Position numbers and translations under genes: made by a program
Assembly: GCA_017383665.1 (NCBI GenBank)
Contig: JAFNWA010000108.1
Span: 1 to 5,029, forward strand
Source of the DNA: Bacteroidaceae bacterium
Lineage (GTDB): Bacteria; Bacteroidota; Bacteroidia; Bacteroidales; Bacteroidaceae
Reading direction: 5' to 3'
DNA length: 5,029 bases
Shown here: positions 1 to 5,029 of the stretch, piece after piece
Numbering within the stretch: position 1 is the stretch's first letter
Layout: each line of letters starts with the position of its first letter
Notes under the pieces: model-generated
Told to the model about the DNA's origin: nothing
The model's database searches: none
Seen by the model: only the letters and a program-made list of their open reading frames with translations

Positions 1-1
1 G

Positions 2-253
2 GTTGCATTTTCTGTTGGCATGGACGGTTATATAAGCGGTGTCAGGGTTGTGCATTCGGTGTCGAAATCTCTTGATGCGGAGGCTATGCGTGTTATCAGC
101 AAGATGCCTTCATGGGTGCCTGGTAAAAAGAATGGTCGTCCTGTCCGCGCCGAGATGACAATACCAATAAACTTCAAGCTGCTGTTTGGTAACAAGTATG
201 TCAATGAAAGTGATGATTATGAGAATGTACGGGATGAAAAATTCAGTTATTGA
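2..253 (+). CDS. TonB family protein, C-terminal domain (5' end missing)
   Basis: The open frame runs in from the left edge, so only the last 83 residues are visible. The ATG at position 20 is an internal methionine, not the start: the codons before it (VAFSVG) already belong to the domain. The fragment is a TonB C-terminal domain. It shows the strand beginning V-F-V-DG-I, then the LDAEAMRVI helix, the MPSWVPGKKNGRPVR segment and a final IPINFKL strand. This domain of TonB-like proteins contacts the TonB box of outer-membrane transporters and passes on energy from ExbB/ExbD in the inner membrane. After the last strand there is a 23-residue polar, mostly acidic tail. The N-terminal part, which would hold a membrane anchor (or, in some Bacteroidetes homologues, a peptidase M56 domain), lies outside the window, so the subtype cannot be decided. 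The stop is 15 bases before the next gene, which suggests co-transcription. Confidence 0.9.
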   Translation, partial: VAFSVGMDGYISGVRVVHSVSKSLDAEAMRVISKMPSWVPGKKNGRPVRAEMTIPINFKLLFGNKYVNESDDYENVRDEKFSY

Positions 254-268
254 GTCTTTTGCCGGATA

Positions 269-1441
269 ATGAAACTGCATATATTTAATCCCGAAAATGA
301 CCTTGCTCTTGCCGATGGTGGTTTTAGCTACTGTCCCCCGCCTGCTGCAATGTGCATTGCAAACGAATTGGCATCGTTGCAATTGTGGTATGCTCATGTT
401 GAAGATGCTGTACTGTTACCAGACGATTTGCACCTGACATTCAGGGAAGAGATGTCCTCTCTCTTTAACTTGCCGCATGCATATACCGCATCCATGCAAT
501 CGCTGATAACCAACTTGTCGCCTTGGGGTTGGAGCGCTCAAATGCGTCATCGACTCAAATCTATGGGATTTGACCAAGCCATGCTGCCGGATGATGAAAG
601 CATTGCTTCAATGCGCCTTCTTTCCAGCCGTGTGCTCACAATTGAGGTTCTCACAGCCTTGCGCGATGCCGGAATTGATACGCCGCCATTGCCACTGTAT
701 ATCAACAATATTGATGATGCTGTTGCTTTTGTGAATAGCCATGAGCGATGTGTGGTGAAAGCTCCATGGTCGGGAAGCGGAAAGGGAATAATGTGGGGTA
801 TCGGCAGTGCCGAGGAACCTATGGTTAACTTTTGTCGGGGTGTAATAAGGCGTCAGGGTGGTGTGGTTTGTGAGCACTACCTTAATGCCAAGGCCGAATT
901 TGCTATGGAGTTCTTTGCCGGAGAAAATGGTGTCGAATTTGCAGGCTATTCACTCTTTACAGCCGAGAATGGTGCTTACACCGGTAATCTTCTTGCAGCC
1001 AATGAATATATAGAAGAACAGCTGTCGCAATATATACCACTCGAATTGCTTACTGCCGTAAAAACTGAACTCTGCACTGTTATGCATGGTGTGTTGGCCA
1101 AGAGTGGCTATCGCGGCTACTTTGGTGTGGATATGATGATATATGATAATGGCGACGGTTATTGTTTGAATCCCTGCATGGAGGTTAACCTTAGAATGAA
1201 CATGGGAGTCGTGTCGCGTCTTTTCCATGACCGCTTCGTGTATAAAGGGAAACATGGCATCTACAGAGTCAGGTTCTTTAAGCAGCCTGGCGAGGCATAC
1301 AGCTCACATCATGAAATGAAGGATGCATATCCTTTAATTGTTGATAATGGCAGGGTAGTCAGGGGGTATATGAATCTGGTGCCGGTTACTCCGGAGAACA
1401 GATATCTTGCCTATGCGATAATAGGTGAGGATATTTGTTGA
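269..1441 (+). CDS. ATP-grasp-fold protein of unknown substrate
   Basis: This 390-residue protein has no signal peptide or membrane segment, so it is probably cytoplasmic. The middle and C-terminal parts look like an ATP-grasp enzyme, a fold that usually joins a carboxylate to an amine or thiol through an acyl-phosphate. VVKAPWSGSGKG (residues 162-173) gives the nucleotide-binding lysine K164 and a glycine-rich loop. GYFGVDMM carries D288, and MEVNLRMNMG carries E305, N307 and R309, matching the usual Mg-binding D...ExN signature. The N-terminus is distinctive: HIFNPENDLALA (3-14) followed by a CPPPAA stretch (22-27), probably part of the substrate or pre-ATP-grasp domain. I recognise this as a type of conserved hypothetical protein of Bacteroidetes but cannot name a substrate or gene. 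The ATG at 269 is preferred because the distinctive N-terminal motif starts right after it. No clear ribosome binding site is visible, which is common in this phylum. The gene follows the tonB-like stop by 15 bases. Confidence 0.8.
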   Translation: MKLHIFNPENDLALADGGFSYCPPPAAMCIANELASLQLWYAHVEDAVLLPDDLHLTFREEMSSLFNLPHAYTASMQSLITNLSPWGWSAQMRHRLKSMGFDQAMLPDDESIASMRLLSSRVLTIEVLTALRDAGIDTPPLPLYINNIDDAVAFVNSHERCVVKAPWSGSGKGIMWGIGSAEEPMVNFCRGVIRRQGGVVCEHYLNAKAEFAMEFFAGENGVEFAGYSLFTAENGAYTGNLLAANEYIEEQLSQYIPLELLTAVKTELCTVMHGVLAKSGYRGYFGVDMMIYDNGDGYCLNPCMEVNLRMNMGVVSRLFHDRFVYKGKHGIYRVRFFKQPGEAYSSHHEMKDAYPLIVDNGRVVRGYMNLVPVTPENRYLAYAIIGEDIC

Positions 1442-1494
1442 GATTGCAGTTTTTTATTACTATATTAGCGGTTGAATAAATTAAAGAGATTACA

Positions 1495-3276
1495 ATGAAC
1501 AATACAATACAGGAGAGAGTAGAGAAACTGCGTGTATTCATGCAGAATGAGAATCTTGATGCTTTCATCGTTGTTAGCAGCGACCCGCACAGCAGTGAAT
1601 ATGTTGCCGATTGTTGGAAGTCGCGTGAGTGGATATCGGGTTTCGATGGTTCGGCAGGAACAGTTGTTGTGACAATGGACAAAGCTCTTCTTTGGACCGA
1701 TTCCCGTTATTGGCTTGCCGCCGAGAAATCGCTTGCAGGAACCGGATATGACCTGATGAAGGACGGCGCTGCCGAGACACCCTCAATAACAGAGTGGTTA
1801 TGTGGAAACCTGCCCGATGGTGCACGAGTGGGCGTCGATGGTACTGTCTGCTCAATTGCCGAGACAAAGGCATGGAACAGTGAACTCTCAGCTGCCGGCA
1901 TAGTGCTTGCTGCAGTTACCGATCCCTTCGCGGTCATTTGGGGTTCTCGCCCCAAATTGCCAATGGGAGTTGTAGATATTTTGCCATTGGAATATGCCGG
2001 TGAAAGCACTAAGAGTAAACTTGTACGCTTGCGTGCAGCGCTTGCATCGCATAATGCAGATGGCATTTTGCTCACCATGCTTGACGAAGTTGCCTGGATG
2101 ACCAACCTGCGCGGGTGCGATGTTGATTACAACCCTGTATTTGTTGCATATATGCTTGTTACTGCCAATGCAGCAACACTCTTTGTTCCTAACGAAAAGC
2201 TAACACCTGCTGTCAGTGAGTATCTTGCCAACGAAGGTGTTGGACTTGCAGAATACGGCGATGTGTGGAGTGCATTGCGCGAATATGAGGGTGCAACAAT
2301 GCTGTTACAGCCTAACCGCTGCAACAGGGCGGTGCTTGAGAACCTGAACACCGCATGCTATCCACTTTTTGAAAACTCACCTGTAGCTACAATGAAGGCA
2401 GTGAAGAATGAAGTGGAGATTGCCGGTTTCAAAAAAGCCATGCTAAGCGAGGGAATCGCTATGGTGAAATTGCTCCGCTGGTTAAAGCCTGCAGTTGAGC
2501 AGGGCGGTGTCACCGAACTCGATGTAGATAATAAATTGACAGAGTTAAGGAGTGAGGATGAAAACTTCCGCGGTTTGAGTTTCGCAACCATTGCAGCATA
2601 CGGTGCAAATGCTGCTATCGTGCATTACGAGCCAACGCCTGCCGATAATGCAACGCTTGCTCCACATGGTTTTCTTTTGCTCGATTGTGGAGGACAGTAT
2701 CTTGGTGGAACAACCGATATAACCCGTACAATCCCACTTGGCGAGCTCACCGACGAGGAACGCGAGGACTATACACGCGTGCTCAAGGGGCACATATCGC
2801 TTGCAATGGCAAAGTTCCCAAAAGGTACATGCGGAACACAACTCGATGTGCTTGCCCGTCAATGGCTGTGGAGCGTGGGCGAGAACTACCTGCATGGCAC
2901 AGGGCATGGAGTAGGGCACTTTCTTAATGTACACGAAGGTCCTCACCAGATAAGAATGAACCACATGCCTGCTCATCTGCAACCAGGAATGACAGTTACA
3001 AACGAACCCGGTCTTTATAAGGCAGGCCGTCATGGAATAAGAATTGAGAACACAATGCTTGTGCAGCAGTACTGTGAGAGCGAGTTCGGCACATTCTACC
3101 AACTCGAGCCATTGACATTGTGCCCAATTGATACTGCGCCTGTAATTCCAGAGATTCTTGGTTGTGACGCAATCTCTTATCTCAATGACTACAATGCAAT
3201 GGTACGCGAAGTGCTCTCGCCATATCTTGGCGAGGATGACCGCCTTTACCTTAAAAAGGTAACAGCACCACTATAA
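1495..3276 (+). CDS. pepP: Xaa-Pro aminopeptidase (aminopeptidase P, family M24B)
   Basis: A 593-residue metallopeptidase that removes the N-terminal residue from peptides with proline in second position. It has the long three-domain layout also seen in human cytosolic XPNPEP1, rather than the roughly 440-residue E. coli form. The layout is creatinase-N-like domain 1 (about 7-135, with GFDGSAGT and WTDSRYW), domain 2 (about 160-310), the catalytic pita-bread domain (about 315-530), then a C-terminal M24 extension. All dinuclear metal ligands are present: D397 (LLLDCGG), D408 (GGTTDITRT), H471 (HGTGHGVGH), E504 (NEPG) and E518 (IRIEN). The accessory histidines H377 (VHYEPT) and H480 (NVHEGP) have the spacing known in the family. 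There is no signal peptide, so it acts in the cytoplasm, most likely in peptide turnover. An A-rich, weakly SD-like AAAGAGA lies shortly before the ATG. The gene is followed after 12 bases by the GDPD-like gene, which suggests an operon. The symbol is by family; pepP also covers the shorter form. Confidence 0.96.
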   Translation: MNNTIQERVEKLRVFMQNENLDAFIVVSSDPHSSEYVADCWKSREWISGFDGSAGTVVVTMDKALLWTDSRYWLAAEKSLAGTGYDLMKDGAAETPSITEWLCGNLPDGARVGVDGTVCSIAETKAWNSELSAAGIVLAAVTDPFAVIWGSRPKLPMGVVDILPLEYAGESTKSKLVRLRAALASHNADGILLTMLDEVAWMTNLRGCDVDYNPVFVAYMLVTANAATLFVPNEKLTPAVSEYLANEGVGLAEYGDVWSALREYEGATMLLQPNRCNRAVLENLNTACYPLFENSPVATMKAVKNEVEIAGFKKAMLSEGIAMVKLLRWLKPAVEQGGVTELDVDNKLTELRSEDENFRGLSFATIAAYGANAAIVHYEPTPADNATLAPHGFLLLDCGGQYLGGTTDITRTIPLGELTDEEREDYTRVLKGHISLAMAKFPKGTCGTQLDVLARQWLWSVGENYLHGTGHGVGHFLNVHEGPHQIRMNHMPAHLQPGMTVTNEPGLYKAGRHGIRIENTMLVQQYCESEFGTFYQLEPLTLCPIDTAPVIPEILGCDAISYLNDYNAMVREVLSPYLGEDDRLYLKKVTAPL

Positions 3277-3288
3277 AGTATCCATTCC

Positions 3289-4050
3289 ATGAAGAAACTG
3301 TTGCCATTATTTCTACTACCTCTTTTTCTCTCCTGTGTCATACAGGAGAGGGTGGAGCGCGCAACGCTCATCGCACATGCCGGTGGAGCTATTGACAGTT
3401 GCATCTACACCAATTCGCGCGAGGCTCTTGAACTTGCAGCAAATAATGGCTATCGTTTCATAGAACTTGATTTCCAGTTCACAAGTGACAGTGTTCTGGT
3501 AGCAGCCCATTCGTGGCGTGATTTCAATGTGATGACCGACAGTGCTCACCTTGGCGATGCAACTCCGACATATAGAGATTTTATGTCGCGAAGGATATAT
3601 GGCCGTTACACACCTTTGAGTGCAAGAGAGATAAACGATTTCTTTGAATCCAATGACAGCCTGTTCCTTGTTACCGACAAAGTGTCGGCTCCTGAGGTAT
3701 TGGGGACCTACTTCCCAAATCTCAAAGAACGCATGGTTGTCGAAGCCTTCTCATATCAGCACTATACCCGGTTGTTGGACGAAGGCTATTATCTTGTAAT
3801 GTATTCCTGCATGGCAAGCGATCTACATGCCACGCTGTTGAAGAACCTTCTATTCAATCGCCTGTTCTCCGGCAAGAGAATAGAGTGGATGTCGCTTCAC
3901 TCCAGCGCACTCGATACACCCTTTTTCAAGTTCCTCAACAAAGTGCGCAAATTCAAATTCGCCCTCTTTACTATAGATGATTATCAAGATATTCCAAGTG
4001 AATATTCCAACAGGGCTACAATGATTTACACCAATCATATACACCCATAA
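3289..4050 (+). CDS. GDPD/PI-PLC-superfamily lipoprotein, divergent active site
   Basis: A 253-residue protein. Residues 1-15 look like a lipoprotein signal peptide (K2-K3, then a Leu/Phe-rich core) ending at C16 in LFLSC. This is a relaxed lipobox with F at -3, so lipidation is likely but not certain. The body resembles glycerophosphodiester phosphodiesterases, which hydrolyse glycerophosphodiesters to glycerol-3-phosphate and an alcohol. IAHAGG (28-33, H30) stands for the usual HRG, YTNS (40-43) for PENT, IELDFQFTSDS (58-68) carries the metal-ligand pair E59/D61, and H74 is the likely second catalytic histidine. Departures from the classical family are S75 instead of D after H74, and LVTDK (127-131) where LxIEIK is expected. 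HAGG/TNS/TDK variants form their own branch as I recall, so activity may be kept on a different substrate. H30 lies only 14 residues after C16, which would place the catalytic domain close to the membrane. The gene starts 12 bases after pepP. Confidence 0.78.
   Translation: MKKLLPLFLLPLFLSCVIQERVERATLIAHAGGAIDSCIYTNSREALELAANNGYRFIELDFQFTSDSVLVAAHSWRDFNVMTDSAHLGDATPTYRDFMSRRIYGRYTPLSAREINDFFESNDSLFLVTDKVSAPEVLGTYFPNLKERMVVEAFSYQHYTRLLDEGYYLVMYSCMASDLHATLLKNLLFNRLFSGKRIEWMSLHSSALDTPFFKFLNKVRKFKFALFTIDDYQDIPSEYSNRATMIYTNHIHP
3328..3350 (+). repeat. Perfect intragenic hairpin in lipoprotein signal region
   Basis: CTCTCCTGT (3328-3336) and ACAGGAGAG (3342-3350) are exact reverse complements, separated by five bases. 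A G-T pair could shrink the loop to three bases, and two outer G-T pairs are possible. It covers roughly codons 14-21 of the GDPD-like gene, at the junction between signal peptide and mature protein, close enough to the start to affect translation if formed in RNA. There is no following T-run, so it is not a standard terminator. The hairpin itself is plain in the sequence; any role is inference. Confidence 0.6.
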
Positions 4051-4080
4051 CCCAACTGTTATTACATAATAATTACGATA

Positions 4081-4144
4081 TTGTTCAAAATCGCGGTAAA
4101 ATTTGCTTTTGTGTTTTTGATTTATATAAATTTGTTTCAAAATC
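4081..4144 (+). repeat. Pair of TTGTT(T)CAAAATC direct repeats, possible operator
   Basis: TTGTTCAAAATC (4081-4092) recurs as TTGTTTCAAAATC (4132-4144), differing by one extra T. The shared CAAAATC cores are 52 bases apart, close to five helical turns. The downstream copy overlaps the end of the candidate -7 box and the right arm of the inverted repeat. AraC-family proteins often bind direct repeats on one DNA face, so this could be an autoregulatory site; that is inference. Confidence 0.4.
4102..4134 (+). promoter_or_regulatory. Candidate Bacteroidetes sigma-ABfr promoter for the AraC-type gene
   Basis: TAAATTTG at 4127-4134 matches the -7 consensus TAnnTTTG known from Bacteroides. A TTTG at 4102-4105 lies 21 bases upstream and can serve as the -33 element; other TTTG copies at 4108 and 4116 are too close. 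Transcription would start near 4138-4142, giving a leader of only about 20 bases before the ATG at 4159. The whole region is AT-rich, so such boxes arise fairly easily by chance, but the position before an isolated regulator gene supports it. Confidence 0.55.
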
Positions 4145-4157
4145 AAAAGTAAAAGCA
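4104..4157. repeat. Extended inverted repeat around the araC-type promoter
   Basis: The left arm has TGCTTTT (4104-4110) and TTTTGATTT (4115-4123). The right arm has AAATCAAAA (4140-4148) and AAAAGCA (4151-4157). The two blocks pair perfectly (9 inner and 7 outer base pairs), with a small mismatch of four against two bases between them. The 16-base centre holds the candidate -7 box. The symmetry suggests a dimeric repressor or activator site, or a cruciform or hairpin near the start codon. The arms are AT-rich, which lowers their significance. Confidence 0.5.
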
Positions 4158-4158
4158 C

Positions 4159-4998
4159 ATGAAATTTATCAATGACATAACCCATGCCCGGTTGCTGAAG
4201 ATGGAGACAATTACACGCCCTGATGAACCTTTGCGTTTCAGGAATCTCGTGCTTGTCTTCTGTGAGAGCGGTGAGCTTACATTTGAATTGAATTATACTT
4301 CATACACTTTGAAAGCCAATGGCTTTCTCATAATAACCCCATTGGATATCCTCACATTTGAGAAATCAAGTACAGATTATGTCAGCACCGTGCTTGTGTT
4401 GCCATCCGAGGCCTTCTCGCCAATTCTCAAGGATATAAATCTTTTGAATTTTAAATACATAAAACACACACCTATTGTCTATTTGCAGAACGACTACCTT
4501 GCTTTGTACAAGCAAGTGCTTTCGACCCTTTGGCACATAAAGGAACTTGTTGCCGAGGAGGAATTTGACAAGATTGCAAGCCTGCAGATTTCGTCGCTTG
4601 CAGTCGTGCAGCAGGACTACTACAACAAGTATATAGCCAAAAAGGATAATGGGTTTGAGTATATCCCACGCAAGAAAGAACTTTTCCGCAAGTTTATAAA
4701 CGAGTTGCTTGAGTCTCACCAAGTATCGCGCGAAGTTCTTTTCTATGCAAATGAATTGAATGTTAGCAGTGGCTATCTTAATGAGGTGTGCAATGAAGTC
4801 TCGGGGCACTCGGCAAAGGCAATCATTGACTCTGCTGTGACAGCAAGACTCAAATATGAACTCTCTTATACCTCAAAGAGCGTGCAGGAACTTGCCGAGG
4901 AGTACAATTTCCCAAGCCAATCCTATTTTACGCGCTACTATAAACGAACAACAGGTCTAACTCCAAGCGAGTTCCGCAAGGAGAGGGCGATGAAGTAA
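4159..4998 (+). CDS. AraC-family transcriptional regulator
   Basis: A 279-residue regulator. The N-terminal part (about 20-130) is a beta-rich region resembling the cupin-like sensor domain of AraC proteins, with segments such as LVLVFCESGELTFEL and LKANGFLIITP. The ligand cannot be predicted. The C-terminal part (about 173-275) is the double helix-turn-helix DNA-binding domain. The first HTH is around VLFYANELNVSSGYLNEV (194-210) and the second around VQELAEEYNFPSQSYFTRYY (242-261). It ends in the family signature with F257, Y260-Y261-K262-R263, G266, T268-P269 and E271-F272-R273. No response-regulator receiver, signal peptide or membrane segment is present, so it is a one-component cytoplasmic regulator. 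It starts 108 bases after the GDPD-like gene and has its own candidate promoter flanked by repeats, which suggests separate transcription and perhaps autoregulation. Targets are unknown; they may be the genes beyond the right edge. The ATG at 4159 is the first in frame after the promoter. Confidence 0.93.
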   Translation: MKFINDITHARLLKMETITRPDEPLRFRNLVLVFCESGELTFELNYTSYTLKANGFLIITPLDILTFEKSSTDYVSTVLVLPSEAFSPILKDINLLNFKYIKHTPIVYLQNDYLALYKQVLSTLWHIKELVAEEEFDKIASLQISSLAVVQQDYYNKYIAKKDNGFEYIPRKKELFRKFINELLESHQVSREVLFYANELNVSSGYLNEVCNEVSGHSAKAIIDSAVTARLKYELSYTSKSVQELAEEYNFPSQSYFTRYYKRTTGLTPSEFRKERAMK

Positions 4999-5013
4999 AA
5001 ACGAATTGTCCCC

Positions 5014-5029
5014 TGCACTTTAAAGTGCA
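5014..5029 (+). terminator. Perfect palindrome, probably a terminator cut by the window edge
   Basis: TGCACTTTAAAGTGCA is an exact 16-base palindrome starting 16 bases after the AraC-type stop codon. In RNA it would form a stem of six pairs with a TTAA loop. It is preceded by CCCC (5010-5013), so the stem would lengthen if Gs follow outside the window. The position right behind a gene fits a rho-independent terminator, but the U-run that would settle it is not visible. A palindromic protein-binding site is the alternative. Confidence 0.5.

Noticed and set aside
1442..1494. Possible promoter before pepP, with TTG at 1444 and TATATTAG at 1461.
   Set aside because: The -7 box deviates from TAnnTTTG and the spacing of 14 bases is too short. 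The region is AT-rich and 53 bases long, so a promoter remains possible but is not supported.
1936..1957. Perfect 8-base inverted repeat (ATTTGGGG/CCCCAAAT, six-base loop) inside pepP.
   Set aside because: It lies deep in the coding region, over codons for a WGSRPKLP stretch that resembles the family's usual W..RP segment, so the sequence is likely fixed by the protein. No T-run follows it.
2685..2927. An 80-codon plus-strand frame overlapping the catalytic part of pepP.
   Set aside because: It is out of frame with the conserved metal-ligand region of pepP, and the Arg/Trp-rich translation looks like a shadow.
2545..3102. A 185-codon open frame on the minus strand inside pepP.
   Set aside because: It lies wholly opposite the catalytic domain of a clearly real gene, its translation is rich in Cys and resembles no family I know, and it has no sign of its own start signals. 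It is a shadow frame.
269..4050. The idea that the tonB-like, ATP-grasp, pepP and GDPD-like genes form one new functional system.
   Set aside because: Short spacing suggests co-transcription, but the predicted functions do not connect, and no defence, mobile or secretion hallmark is present. Bacteroidales chromosomes often pack unrelated housekeeping genes this way.
4051..4080. Weak AT-only stem (TTATT/AATAA) after the GDPD-like gene as a terminator.
   Set aside because: Five A-T pairs without a GC core or T-run would not be stable. No convincing terminator is visible between this gene and the regulator.

Overview
The window looks like chromosomal DNA from a member of the Bacteroidales (Bacteroides/Prevotella/Muribaculaceae type). 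Four things suggest this: the style of the TonB C-terminal domain, a three-domain aminopeptidase P of about 590 residues, a promoter-like TAnnTTTG box ahead of the regulator gene, and the lack of strong Shine-Dalgarno sequences at the starts. This is a judgement from sequence features, not a database match. All five genes are on the + strand and coding density is high. I see no mobile element, tRNA, rRNA or CRISPR array, and no gene-free stretch longer than about 110 bases.

Layout: (1) The 3' end of a TonB-family gene (2-253, 5' end outside the window). (2) After 15 bases, an ATP-grasp-fold protein of unknown substrate (269-1441). (3) After 53 bases, a cytoplasmic Xaa-Pro aminopeptidase of the long three-domain type with all its metal ligands intact (1495-3276). 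(4) After 12 bases, a short lipoprotein-like member of the GDPD/PI-PLC superfamily with several altered active-site positions (3289-4050). (5) A 108-base intergenic region with a candidate Bacteroidetes promoter inside an extended inverted repeat. (6) An AraC-family regulator (4159-4998). (7) A perfect 16-base palindrome at the very end, probably half of a terminator.

The first four genes are close enough to be one or two transcription units (tonB-like with ATP-grasp; pepP with the GDPD-like lipoprotein). No shared pathway is obvious. TonB energises outer-membrane uptake, PepP finishes degradation of proline-containing peptides, and the GDPD-like protein would be membrane-anchored. Co-transcription here may simply be packing of housekeeping genes. 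The AraC-family gene appears to have its own promoter and may regulate itself.

I do not see a clearly new multi-gene system. The most worthwhile leads are the symmetrical structure around the regulator's promoter, the unassigned ATP-grasp enzyme, and the divergent GDPD-like lipoprotein with a perfect hairpin inside its signal-peptide coding region.
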